64,000 nt of DNA from Corynebacterium sp. p3-SID1056 (GTDB lineage Bacteria > Actinomycetota > Actinomycetes > Mycobacteriales > Mycobacteriaceae). Shown here in pieces: positions 9,987 through 17,535 of the stretch (position 1 is its first letter; every line of letters starts with the position of its first letter). The stretch is taken from positions 148,130 to 212,129 of the forward strand of contig NZ_JALXXL010000004.1 of the NCBI RefSeq assembly GCF_025152525.1. The letters are read 5' to 3'. The notes under the pieces were generated by a model. The model ran no database searches. It saw nothing but the letters and a program-made list of their open reading frames with translations, and was not told the DNA's origin. The position numbers were made by a program, and so were the translations under genes.

Positions 9987-10459
9987 CGATCGCAGTCTGC
10001 CCCGGCTCCTTCGACCCGATCACCAACGGGCACTTAGACATTGTGCGCCGCGCCTCCCGCAGCTTCGACGAGGTCGTCGTCCTCGTTACCGGCAACCCGG
10101 CGAAGTCCTCGGGGCTGTTTAGCGTCGACGAGCGCATGGAGCTCATTCGCGAGGTCACCGCCGACCTCGTCGGTGTGCGCGTGGATTCTTGGGCGGGCCT
10201 GTTGGTGGACTACACCAACGAGCACCACGTCACAGCACTGGTCAAGGGCTTGCGCTCCTCTCTCGACTACGACTACGAGCTGCCGATGGCGCAGATGAAC
10301 CGGCGGCTTTCCGGCATCGACACCTACTTCCTCATGACCGACGAGAAGTACGGCTACGTCTCCTCCTCACTGTGCAAGGAGGTGGCGAAGTACGGCGGCG
10401 ACGTCACCGGGCTGGTGCCGCCTGCCGTGCGCGCGGCGATGGAGGCGAAGTTTCGTTGA
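9983..10459 (+). CDS. coaD: Phosphopantetheine adenylyltransferase
   Basis: This 158-residue enzyme makes dephospho-CoA from 4'-phosphopantetheine and ATP. The nucleotidyltransferase motif GSFDPITNGHLDI lies at residues 8-20 (TNGH), with the LVKGLRSSLDYDYELPMAQMNR substrate region and the C-terminal SSSLCKEVA signature. It overlaps rsmD by 4 nt upstream, and its stop (TTGA) overlaps the TTG start of the next gene. Confidence 0.97.
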   Translation: MTIAVCPGSFDPITNGHLDIVRRASRSFDEVVVLVTGNPAKSSGLFSVDERMELIREVTADLVGVRVDSWAGLLVDYTNEHHVTALVKGLRSSLDYDYELPMAQMNRRLSGIDTYFLMTDEKYGYVSSSLCKEVAKYGGDVTGLVPPAVRAAMEAKFR

Positions 10460-11196
10460 TCTGGCTCGCGATCGGCGTCGCGCTCGTTGTGGCCGCCGGC
10501 GCCATTTCGCAGCGCGTCTCCGGCATGGGCCTCGGGCTGATTTCCGCGCCTGCGCTCTCGCTCATGTTGGGCCCTGTCGTGGGCATCATCTTGATCAACG
10601 TGCTGGCCACCTTCAACGCGGTGGCCAACACGTGGTCCATGCGCGCTGATATCGACTGGAAGAAGTGGGCCCCGATCGCCGCCGGACTCATCTTCGGAGC
10701 GGTGCCGGGGGCCTTTGTCATCCGCGCAGTCTCACCCTCGGTCCTGCTGGTCGTGGTGGGGGTGCTGCTGATTCTGGCGCTAAGCGTCGTCACGATCGGC
10801 AAGCGCTACGTGCCCCGGGTCGAGGGTGTGCTGCCCGCAGCCCTGTCCGGCGCGGTTGGCGGGTTTATGAACACGCTCGCCGGCGTAGCGGGGCCCGCGA
10901 TCACCGTCTACTCCCAGGCTGCGCGGTGGCCGCAGCGCACTTATGCGGCCACCCTCCAACCCATCTTCTTGTGCTCCGGGGCGATCTCTTTCCTGATCAA
11001 GGAGGTCACCGGGGCGGCGAACCTCGCTTCCATCCCAGTCGCGTTCTGGGTGGCCGCCGCAATCGGGCTGGTCGTCGGTCAGGTCGTTGGCACGAGGCTC
11101 GCCCCGCGTGTGCCCGCCGCCAAGGCGCACAAGGTCGCGCTTGGCCTGGCATTCTTCGGGGGCTTCACAGCGCTGCTGCGCGGACTGATTGCTTAA
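10456..11196 (+). CDS. TauE/SafE (TSUP) family membrane transporter
   Basis: This protein of about 246 residues is predominantly hydrophobic, with roughly 7-8 membrane helices and two half repeats. The conserved N-terminal segment contains [21 protein letters not shown], and the second half contains [23 protein letters not shown], both characteristic of the TSUP family. Members export sulfite, sulfoacetate or related organic anions; the substrate here cannot be inferred. The start is TTG 10456, overlapping the coaD stop as TTGA, which implies translational coupling. The stop overlaps the stop of the convergent ABC ATPase gene (11193-11196). Confidence 0.82.
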   Translation: MIWLAIGVALVVAAGAISQRVSGMGLGLISAPALSLMLGPVVGIILINVLATFNAVANTWSMRADIDWKKWAPIAAGLIFGAVPGAFVIRAVSPSVLLVVVGVLLILALSVVTIGKRYVPRVEGVLPAALSGAVGGFMNTLAGVAGPAITVYSQAARWPQRTYAATLQPIFLCSGAISFLIKEVTGAANLASIPVAFWVAAAIGLVVGQVVGTRLAPRVPAAKAHKVALGLAFFGGFTALLRGLIA

Positions 11197-11966
11197 AAGA
11201 GGGTAGACAAAAACGCCTTCGTGCGTTCTTCCTGCGGGTTGTCCAGCACCTCGGCGGGCGTGCCGTACTCGATGATTTGGCCGTTCGCCATGAAAGCCAC
11301 GTGGTCGGCAACCTCGTGCGCGAACGCCATCTCGTGGGTGACCACCATCATGGTCATACCGCCGGCCGCCAGGTCCTTCATCACGCGAAGCACCTCGCCG
11401 ACGAGTTCAGGGTCGAGGGCGGAGGTTGGCTCGTCGAAAAGCATGAGCTTCGGGTCCATCGCCACCGCGCGCGCGATTGCGACGCGCTGCTGCTGCCCGC
11501 CCGAAAGCTGGATCGGGAATGCCTCGGCTTTCGACGCAAGCCCGACCATCTCGAGCAACTCCATCGCGCGGGCCTTCGCCTTTGTCGGGTTCTCGCCCTT
11601 GACGTGGATCGGTGCCTCGATGATGTTTTCCAGCACGGTGCGGTGGCCGAAGAGGTTGAAGTTCTGGAAGACCATGCCGATGTCGCGGCGCTGCTTCGCC
11701 GCGTCCTTCTCGCTCATCTCGTAGAGCACACCGCCGCGCTCGCGATAGCCGATGAGGTCGCCGTCGACGTAGAGCCGACCGGCGTTGACCTTCTCGAGGT
11801 GGTTCACGCAGCGCAAAAAGGTGGATTTACCCGAACCCGACGGGCCGATCAGACAGGTGACGCTCCCGGGCATCACCTCCAGATTGATGCCCTTGAGCAC
11901 ATCGAGCTGCCCAAAGGACTTCCACACGTCCACCGCTTGAATCATCGGCGTAGTTTTCACCGTCAT
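11193..11966 (-). CDS. Polar amino-acid ABC transporter, ATP-binding protein
   Basis: This 257-residue ABC ATPase has Walker [10 protein letters not shown] at residues 41-49, Q-loop [10 protein letters not shown], signature LSGGQQQR near 155, Walker [15 protein letters not shown] near 175, and the switch-loop His in [20 protein letters not shown] and the overall length match the GlnQ/HisP class that energises polar amino-acid uptake. It is the last gene of a minus-strand operon after the permease (3-nt gap) and the binding lipoprotein. The substrate is not determinable from sequence. Confidence 0.93.
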   Translation of the reverse strand: MTVKTTPMIQAVDVWKSFGQLDVLKGINLEVMPGSVTCLIGPSGSGKSTFLRCVNHLEKVNAGRLYVDGDLIGYRERGGVLYEMSEKDAAKQRRDIGMVFQNFNLFGHRTVLENIIEAPIHVKGENPTKAKARAMELLEMVGLASKAEAFPIQLSGGQQQRVAIARAVAMDPKLMLFDEPTSALDPELVGEVLRVMKDLAAGGMTMMVVTHEMAFAHEVADHVAFMANGQIIEYGTPAEVLDNPQEERTKAFLSTLF

Positions 11967-11969
11967 GGG

Positions 11970-12914
11970 TTAGCGCCCTTTCTTCTCGGGAGTGTTGATG
12001 ACTTCCACGTTCGACGGGATCGTGCCTTCCGCGTCCGCGAGGCTGGCCAGCTGGCGTGCAGTGAGCTGGCGCGTCGCGCCGCGCTCAAAGTAGCGCTCCA
12101 AGTAATGCTGGCCGACCATGAGCAGCGAGGTGATCACTAAGTACCAAGTCGCCGCGACCAGCAGCATCGGTACCGGCTCGAACAGGGCCGCAGCGATATC
12201 CATCGACCGGCCGTAGAGCTCGAGCGAGTAAGGGACTGCAACGACAAGCGAAGAGGTCTTGAGCAGCGAAATGAACTCGTTGCCAGTCGGCGGGATGATA
12301 ATCCGCATCGCCTGCGGCAGCACCGTGCGCGACATGGTCTGGCGCCAGCTCATGCCGAGCGCCTTCGACGCCTCAATTTGTCCCTCCGGCACCGAGGAGA
12401 CGCCGGAGCGGACGATCTCGGCCATGTAGGCGGCCTCGTTCAAGCCGAGGCCGACTACAGCCAAGGCGAAAGCGGAGGATGTAAACGGCTCGAGCGAGAT
12501 CTGTGTGAACCCGAGGTTGATCGAGTCATAGATTGCGCCGATCAGCCCCCAGAACATGAGCTGCACGTAGATTGGGGTGCCGCGGAAAATCCACAGAAAG
12601 ACCCACGACACCGCGTTGAACACCGGATTCGGGCTCATACGCATCACCGCCAGCAGCACGCCGCCGACGACGCCGATGAGCATGCCCAGCAGCGTAATCG
12701 CGAGCGTATGCAGGCCAGCAATAGCGATGCGGGTGTCAAAGAGGTACTGGAAGTAGGTGTCCCAGCCGTAGGCCTCGTTGCGGGCTGCACCGATGACAAA
12801 CCACGCCACAAGCAGCAGCAGGATCGTGGCGAGCACCCACCGGCCCGGGTGGCGCAGCGGCTTCGCCTCAATGCGTTCCGGCTGGGAGCGCCGATTGTCT
12901 ACCTTGTTACTCAT
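11970..12914 (-). CDS. Polar amino-acid ABC transporter, permease
   Basis: This 314-residue inner-membrane permease has a membrane helix at about residues 30-50 (WVLATILLLLVAWFVIGAA), then the HisM-type domain with ITLLGMLIGVVGGVLLAVMRM, WIFRGTPIYVQLMFW, NEAAYMAEIVRSGVSSVPEGQIEASKALGM (the EAA loop that docks the ATPase) and IPPTGNEFISLLKTSSL. The polar C-terminal tail is about 45 residues long. ATG 12914 lies 8 nt after the binding-protein stop. It is the membrane subunit of the importer encoded at 11193-13837. Confidence 0.93.
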   Translation of the reverse strand: MSNKVDNRRSQPERIEAKPLRHPGRWVLATILLLLVAWFVIGAARNEAYGWDTYFQYLFDTRIAIAGLHTLAITLLGMLIGVVGGVLLAVMRMSPNPVFNAVSWVFLWIFRGTPIYVQLMFWGLIGAIYDSINLGFTQISLEPFTSSAFALAVVGLGLNEAAYMAEIVRSGVSSVPEGQIEASKALGMSWRQTMSRTVLPQAMRIIIPPTGNEFISLLKTSSLVVAVPYSLELYGRSMDIAAALFEPVPMLLVAATWYLVITSLLMVGQHYLERYFERGATRQLTARQLASLADAEGTIPSNVEVINTPEKKGR

Positions 12915-12922
12915 TGTGTGTT

Positions 12923-13837
12923 CTACCCCAGCTCTTCTAGTGGTTGTTCGTTCAGCATCCCTTGCTCCAACAGCCCCGTATCGACGTTCCACTGCGCCAG
13001 AATGCGCGCGTAGTCTCCGGTGTCAATGAGGTGCTGCAAGGCCTGCGCCATCGCGGGGCCCAGCGCCGAGTCTTTGGGCACAGCAAAGCCGTAGGGCGCC
13101 GCGTCAAACATGTCGCCGACGAGCTCGAGTTTGCCGTCGGAGCGCTCGACCGCCCACGCGGTGACGGGGGAGTCCGCGCTGTACGCGTCGGCGCGGCCGA
13201 CAAGGGCGGCAAGCGCGGCGTTATCTGCTGTGTCGAAGGACAACACGGTGATTGGGTCCTCGCCTGCTTCCACGCAGGCTTCTGACTTGGGGCGCACGTC
13301 GTCGGTCTCGGACACCGTCGTGCGCTGGACGGAGACAGTTAGCCCGCAAGGGTGCGCGGGATCAACGCCGGCACCGGGCTGTTGCGCCCACTGGATGCCC
13401 GCGTAGAGGAAGTTGACGAAGTCGAAGGACTCGCGGCGCTCCGGGTTATCGGTGAACCCGGACATGCCGGCGTCGAGGCTGCCCGACTGCACCGCAGGCA
13501 GGATCATGGCGAAGTCCATGTCCTGCGGGTCGAAGTCGAGGCCCATCACCGCGGCGACAGCGCGGCCGAGGTCCATTTCCAGGCCAACCAGCGCGCCTGC
13601 CGAGTCCTTGAACTCAAACGGTGCAAAAGGTGGGTTGGCGCCGATGGAAAGCGTGCCGTCGGCAGCGACCTCTTCCGGTACGAGCGCCGCGATTTCCGGC
13701 ACTTCGTCGGGAACGATCGGCTCCCAGCCCTCGGGGTTGCCGCCTTCGGCGTTGGTCACGCAGCCGCCGAGCAGTGTCGCCGCGGCGAGGCAGGTGGCGA
13801 AAACGCCGGCGCTGCGCGTGTGGGGTGTAGCGTGCAT
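12923..13837 (-). CDS. Amino-acid ABC transporter, substrate-binding lipoprotein (SBP_bac_3)
   Basis: This 304-residue lipoprotein precursor has a signal peptide ending in the lipobox LLGGC (lipidated Cys26). The mature part begins around VPEEVAADGTLSIGANPPFAPFEF, the family 3 start, followed by VGLEMDLGRAVAAVMGLDF, DAGMSGFTDNPERRESFDFV and GFAVPKDSALGPAMAQALQHLI. It should capture an amino acid outside the membrane for the permease/ATPase pair downstream. The upstream region contains a 7-bp palindrome over the probable -10 box (13858-13879), suggesting repressor control. Confidence 0.92.
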   Translation of the reverse strand: MHATPHTRSAGVFATCLAAATLLGGCVTNAEGGNPEGWEPIVPDEVPEIAALVPEEVAADGTLSIGANPPFAPFEFKDSAGALVGLEMDLGRAVAAVMGLDFDPQDMDFAMILPAVQSGSLDAGMSGFTDNPERRESFDFVNFLYAGIQWAQQPGAGVDPAHPCGLTVSVQRTTVSETDDVRPKSEACVEAGEDPITVLSFDTADNAALAALVGRADAYSADSPVTAWAVERSDGKLELVGDMFDAAPYGFAVPKDSALGPAMAQALQHLIDTGDYARILAQWNVDTGLLEQGMLNEQPLEELG

Positions 13838-13857
13838 GGGACTTCCAAAAACGTTGA

Positions 13858-13879
13858 AATATACTAACCACTGTATATT
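13858..13879. promoter_or_regulatory. Palindromic operator candidate upstream of amino-acid ABC operon
   Basis: AATATAC and GTATATT form a perfect 7-bp inverted repeat separated by 8 nt, only 20 nt before the binding-protein ATG. On the minus strand the sequence contains TAGTAT/TATATT, a plausible -10 box, so a bound regulator would block transcription. It does not match the AmtR or McbR consensus as I know them. The regulator is unknown. Confidence 0.5.
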
Positions 13880-13923
13880 AATCGTTTTCCCGTCTGCTGG
13901 GAAGTCGCCACGTGCAGGTGCTT

Positions 13924-14409
13924 TTACTGCTGTGCCATGCGGATGCCGCGCATAATCAGCTCAATGGTCTGGCCGATGACCAGCAGCCCAATCAGCGTGG
14001 GAATGAGCGCGGAAGCCGCCTGGCTCGAACCCGCGGAGCTTTGTGCAAAGTCGCCGGTGAAGAAGCCGGAGGACATCTTCGCGGAGCCCTGCGCTTCCTG
14101 CTTCCACAGTTCTACCGGGTTGGCGGTGTCAGGCACGGAGGAATTCTCGGCCCACGCCTGCACGAATTCCTTCCCCTCGCCTTCCTCCATGTCTTTGGTC
14201 CAGTCCAGGAACATGTCGGAGCTGGACACCTTCTTTACCGGGTTCTTCTCCGGGTCGAGGTGCATGGGGTCGTTCTCCGCGTCGTAATCCAGCGACCCAA
14301 GGGCATCGCTTTCCGACGCCCCCTCTTCCGCGCCAGCAAACGGCGCAGATGGGACAACGGACAGTACAAGGGTCGCGGCAACGATGCCGGCAAGAGTGGT
14401 CTGACGCAT
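13924..14409 (-). CDS. Secreted, C-terminally membrane-anchored protein of unknown function
   Basis: I do not recognise a family. The 161-residue protein has a cleavable signal peptide (about residues 1-27, ending near APFAGAEE), an acidic, glycine/serine-poor middle rich in D, E, N and P, a helical segment NPVELWKQEAQGSAKMSSGFFTGDFAQSSAG, and one C-terminal membrane helix (ALIPTLIGLLVIGQTIELIMRGI) followed by a short basic/polar end. The topology is exported with the C-terminus anchored. It lies 86 nt upstream of the amino-acid importer, same strand, but a separate promoter lies between them. Confidence 0.7.
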   Translation of the reverse strand: MRQTTLAGIVAATLVLSVVPSAPFAGAEEGASESDALGSLDYDAENDPMHLDPEKNPVKKVSSSDMFLDWTKDMEEGEGKEFVQAWAENSSVPDTANPVELWKQEAQGSAKMSSGFFTGDFAQSSAGSSQAASALIPTLIGLLVIGQTIELIMRGIRMAQQ

Positions 14410-14569
14410 GCGGACATCCTAACCGGAAGGCTGGCCCGTTGTCTCACCGATAGGTGCCTAACCCTTATTAGACGCAGCTTTTGGGTCGTTGGTTCCGTTT
14501 CGGGTTGATATTGGGTTCATTCTCACATGTGCTTGTTTGCGCAGGTAAGCGTGGTTTATCCTCGGGTGC

Positions 14570-15598
14570 ATGACAGATTTGGATGCACTCGCCATGTTCG
14601 ACCGTTGCGGTTTCGACTTCATCGCCGCAGCGGCCGGACACACGCCTGCGCAGCTACAGGCACACGGCATCCAAAAAGACCGCGCAAAACAACTACACGC
14701 CACCGCTTCCGTATTGTGCGGTGCGACCTCGCACACGAAATACCAAACGCGCGCCCAAGAAGGCGCGCGCGAGCAGGGCCACCGGTTGGAGACGTTGGCC
14801 TATATCGTGAGGTCTTCCCGCGCGCTGCGCGATGCCACCGCGCGCTGGCGCTACATCGAGCAGTTGTGTAACACGGCAGGGGATCTGGTGCGCATCCGCC
14901 ATGTCGCCGCCGACTTGAAGGCTGAGCTGCAAATACCGGAGGCGCGTGTTCCGCGGGCGAGGGTGACCCACCACGGCGACGGGCTAGCCACCCTGCGGCT
15001 GACCGGCCCGGCAGCAGATGTGCAAGGCGTGTATGACGCGGCGAAGCACGATGTGACCGGGTGGCTGGGTGGTGGCTGCCCGAAGGCAGACTATGTGGTG
15101 CGGGTGACCGCGAACCTGGATTTGGGGGACTATGTGCGCATCATGGCCGGCGAAGGCGATGACGTGCGTGTCCACTTCGATAATGGGGTGATTGTCACCG
15201 GTGAGGAGTTTGTGCGCATGCAGCTCGAAGAGTTGGGCTCGATCATTTTGGTTGGGGTGATGGATGGGCCGGTCAACGCGTATCATGCGCGGTTTGCCCA
15301 CCCGAAGCACCGGGAAGTCATGCTGGCGGACTCCACCACCTGCACGTGGAAGGGCTGCACACGTCCCGCGTCCGAGTGCGATGCGCACCACATGGAAGAG
15401 CACCAGCACGGAGGCGAGACCACACCATCCAATCTTGGGTGGTTGTGCAAGTATCACAACTCCCAGGCCGCACGCGGTACCCGCGGGCACACCGAACGGC
15501 GCGACGGGCAGATCGTGTATGTCTCACCCTACGGGAACGTCACCGCCACCGGCACCGACCACAAAGCCCGCGCCGAACACCGCAAACCACCCGACTAA
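14570..15598 (+). CDS. HNH endonuclease domain protein (corynebacterial DUF222-like type)
   Basis: This protein has 342 residues. The C-terminal HNH nuclease domain reads CTWKGCTRPASECDAHHMEEHQHGGETTPSNLGWLCKYHN near residues 260-300: paired CxxxxC and HN zinc-type ligands around the catalytic DAHH. The N-terminal ~250 helical residues resemble the region that precedes HNH in the abundant actinobacterial DUF222/HNH family. No partner methylase is nearby, so it is not an evident restriction system, and the biological role is unknown. TATCCT ends 7 nt before the ATG, suggesting a leaderless transcript. Confidence 0.85.
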   Translation: MTDLDALAMFDRCGFDFIAAAAGHTPAQLQAHGIQKDRAKQLHATASVLCGATSHTKYQTRAQEGAREQGHRLETLAYIVRSSRALRDATARWRYIEQLCNTAGDLVRIRHVAADLKAELQIPEARVPRARVTHHGDGLATLRLTGPAADVQGVYDAAKHDVTGWLGGGCPKADYVVRVTANLDLGDYVRIMAGEGDDVRVHFDNGVIVTGEEFVRMQLEELGSIILVGVMDGPVNAYHARFAHPKHREVMLADSTTCTWKGCTRPASECDAHHMEEHQHGGETTPSNLGWLCKYHNSQAARGTRGHTERRDGQIVYVSPYGNVTATGTDHKARAEHRKPPD

Positions 15599-15608
15599 AA
15601 CCCCACGC

Positions 15609-15640
15609 AAAAACCCGCGCGCCAGTGAACCCGGCGCGCG
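15609..15640 (-). terminator. Rho-independent terminator of marR-MFS unit
   Basis: CGCGCGCC (15616-15623) pairs with GGCGCGCG (15633-15640) across a 9-nt loop. On the minus strand the stem is followed by GG and five Ts. It lies 12 nt after the MFS stop codon. Confidence 0.75.
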
Positions 15641-15652
15641 CACAGGCATGCG

Positions 15653-16849
15653 CTAAACAATATGGCCGAGGTTTCGTTTGCCACCGAAGAGAATCATTAG
15701 CGAGACACACAGGCTGGTATGCCCCAAACCAGTAGGGCATACCAGCGCCAAAGGAGGCCGCGAGGGGCCAGAAACGGCGGGCGCAATCGCTCCGCCAAGA
15801 AAGCGCAGGCCGGAGTAAGTGGAGGAGGCGACATTGCGCGGCAGAGGTGTGGCCTCCATGACGGCCTCGGTGAGTACGGTGTTGAAGACGCCGATGAACA
15901 GGCCTGCGAGGATCACCAAAACGATGACAGCCGTGAGGTGCTCTGCTGCAAAGCCTAGCCCGGCGAGCAGAACGCCGAAGCCACTCAGAATGATGATCAG
16001 CACTGGGAAGAGACCAAAGCCCTGCACGAGACGGGGTGCGAGGAAAACGGAAGAAATCGCGAGCGTGAGCCCCCAGCCGAAGAAGACGAACCCCAGCTCG
16101 ATCGCGCCGAAGTCTCTGCCCGCCGCCGCTGCTGCCCCGTCGATTGGGTAGGGGGAGTAGGCGAGCAGAGTGAAGAAGCCGAAGTTGTAAAAGAAGGCCA
16201 CGAGCCCCAGCGTCAGTAGTGCGGGTTCCCTGAGTGCCGTCAATCCCGCGGTGAAGCCGACCGACTCAGGTGTGTGCGAGCGCGAGTGGAGCAACGTGGC
16301 GATAGCGAGAAAACCGATCGCCATGAGGGCGGCGGTGCCGTAGAAGGGCGCTCGCCAGGAGATTTCGCCAAGCAGGCCGCCGGCGAGCGGGCCGACTGCG
16401 AGGCCGACGCCCATAGCGGCTTCGTACAGGATGATGGCCTGCCCCGCGCTGCCGGCTGCCGCGCCGACGATAGCGGCGAGCGCGGTGGAGATGAACAGCG
16501 CGTTGCCCAGGCCCCAGCCCGCGCGGAAGCCGATGATCGCGTCCACCGAACCAGCAGCGCCGGAAAGAAAGGAGAAGAGCACAATGAGCGCGAGCCCGAT
16601 CAAGAGTGTGACCTTGACCCCGATGCGGGAGGAGATGAACGCGCTGAAGAACATCGCGAGCGCGGTAATCAGTAGATAGCTGGTAAACAGCAGCATCGTC
16701 TGGGTTGGCGACGCGTGCAGCTCCCGGCTAATCGCCGGCAGGATCGGGTCGACGAGCCCGGTTCCCATGAACGAGACGGTGCAGGCAAAGGCGAGCGCCC
16801 AGACGGCGACGGGTTGCCTGAATATGGAGTTTGGTTCGTTGTTGTGCAA
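15653..16849 (-). CDS. MFS family efflux transporter (C-terminal segment out of frame)
   Basis: This is a 398-residue major facilitator with about 12 helices. TM1 contains FACTVSFMGTGLVDPILPAISREL, then LLITALAMFFSAFISSRIGVK (motif A-like) and GPLAGGLLGEISWRAPFYG (motif C-like), typical of drug/metabolite efflux proteins of the DHA1 group. The start is TTG 16849, 24 nt after marR, so regulator and pump form one unit. Near the C-terminus about 15 residues (minus-strand reading of 15716-15763) look wrong: another frame gives LAASFGAGMPYWFGAY, a normal last helix, and the original frame resumes at LCVSLMILFGG. This looks like a pair of compensating indels. The pumped substrate is unknown. Confidence 0.82.
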   Translation of the reverse strand: MHNNEPNSIFRQPVAVWALAFACTVSFMGTGLVDPILPAISRELHASPTQTMLLFTSYLLITALAMFFSAFISSRIGVKVTLLIGLALIVLFSFLSGAAGSVDAIIGFRAGWGLGNALFISTALAAIVGAAAGSAGQAIILYEAAMGVGLAVGPLAGGLLGEISWRAPFYGTAALMAIGFLAIATLLHSRSHTPESVGFTAGLTALREPALLTLGLVAFFYNFGFFTLLAYSPYPIDGAAAAAGRDFGAIELGFVFFGWGLTLAISSVFLAPRLVQGFGLFPVLIIILSGFGVLLAGLGFAAEHLTAVIVLVILAGLFIGVFNTVLTEAVMEATPLPRNVASSTYSGLRFLGGAIAPAVSGPSRPPLALVCPTGLGHTSLCVSLMILFGGKRNLGHIV

Positions 16850-16873
16850 GAGTGTGGCCGCTTTCGGGGGTCG

Positions 16874-17314
16874 TTAGCGGTTCTGGGCAAGTTCCTCGGT
16901 GATGTGCTGGAGAAGTTCGGAGGCGCGCTTCAATACGGCGATGTCGTCGTCGTCAAGCGTGTCGAGCACGGGCACGATCTGCGCGGCAGAGTCGGCGCGG
17001 TACTTTTGGAGGATGTCGCGGCCCTTGTCGGTGATCATGAGGTCGGTGGCGCGCGCGTCTTCGGGGGAGGGGTGGCGGGTGATGAGGTTGTCGTCGACAA
17101 GCTTTTTTATTGCCTGGCTCATCGACGGCTGCGTGATGCCTTCTAGGCGGGCGAGTTCGCCGACGCGCAGGCCTGGCTCGCGGTTGATCGCGGCCATCGC
17201 ACGCAGCGAGACGTAGGAGAGCTGGACCGGGGTGGCCTGGTATGCGGTGCGCGCGAAGCGGCTGCTGGCCCAGACGAGGTCGTTGGCGAGTTGTGTTTTG
17301 GGGTCGTTATCCAT
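16874..17314 (-). CDS. MarR family transcriptional regulator
   Basis: This 146-residue winged-helix repressor has the DNA-binding region at about residues 45-100 (LRVGELARLEGITQPSMSQAIKKLVDDNLITRHPSPEDARATDLMIT), where the wing contains the conserved DxR (EDARATD). It is the first gene of a unit with the MFS pump and probably represses it. Its start codon lies inside a perfect inverted repeat (17307-17346), and a TATATA -10 sits 8 nt upstream of the ATG, which suggests autoregulation and a very short or absent leader. Confidence 0.92.
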   Translation of the reverse strand: MDNDPKTQLANDLVWASSRFARTAYQATPVQLSYVSLRAMAAINREPGLRVGELARLEGITQPSMSQAIKKLVDDNLITRHPSPEDARATDLMITDKGRDILQKYRADSAAQIVPVLDTLDDDDIAVLKRASELLQHITEELAQNR

Positions 17315-17346
17315 AGGGGGTATATATATACAGGCTATGGATAACG
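17307..17346. promoter_or_regulatory. Nested palindromes at the marR start: probable MarR operator and promoter
   Basis: GTTATCCATAG (17307-17317) and CTATGGATAAC (17336-17346) are an exact 11-bp inverted repeat. Centred between them lies the 12-bp palindrome GTATATATATAC (17321-17332), which also supplies a -10-like TATATA for marR. The left arm includes the marR start codon. MarR proteins commonly bind AT-rich palindromes over their own promoters, so this is the expected operator; binding is inferred. Confidence 0.65.
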
Positions 17347-17354
17347 CAAGCGCG

Positions 17355-17381
17355 AAAAAGCCCCGCTGTGAAACGGGGCTA
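17355..17381 (-). terminator. Terminator downstream of tRNA gene
   Basis: AGCCCCG (17360-17366) pairs with CGGGGCT (17375-17381) across an 8-nt loop. On the minus strand it is followed by TTTTT. It lies 6 nt after the tRNA 3' end. Confidence 0.8.
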
Positions 17382-17387
17382 GAGCGT

Positions 17388-17461
17388 GCCCCAGGTGAGA
17401 CTCGAACTCACACTGGACGGGTTTTGAATCCGTTGCCTCTGCCAATTGGGCTACTGGGGCT
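17388..17461 (-). tRNA. tRNA with anticodon CAA (Leu by codon), class I structure
   Basis: This 74-nt cloverleaf reads acceptor GCCCCAG/CTGGGGC with discriminator A, linker TA, D arm GCCC...AGGC, anticodon loop TTCAAAA (anticodon CAA, reading UUG), a 5-nt variable region CCAGT and T arm GTGAG-TTCGAGT-CTCAC. CCA is not encoded. The anticodon stem ACGGA/CCCGT has an A-C mismatch at its closing pair. Bacterial tRNA-Leu normally has a long variable arm (class II), which is absent here, so charging with leucine is uncertain. A terminator follows directly, indicating a transcribed gene. Confidence 0.8.
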
Positions 17462-17535
17462 CGCGGGAAAGTGTAGCCCATGGGCGGCGCGATCCGGAAA
17501 TTGCGTGCCGCGGGCGGCGGCTAGACTGGTGCACC

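Noticed and set aside
14570..15598. HNH gene as part of a mobile intron or restriction system
   Set aside because: No intron structure, repeats, methylase or altered base composition surround it; this HNH type is chromosomal and common in corynebacteria.
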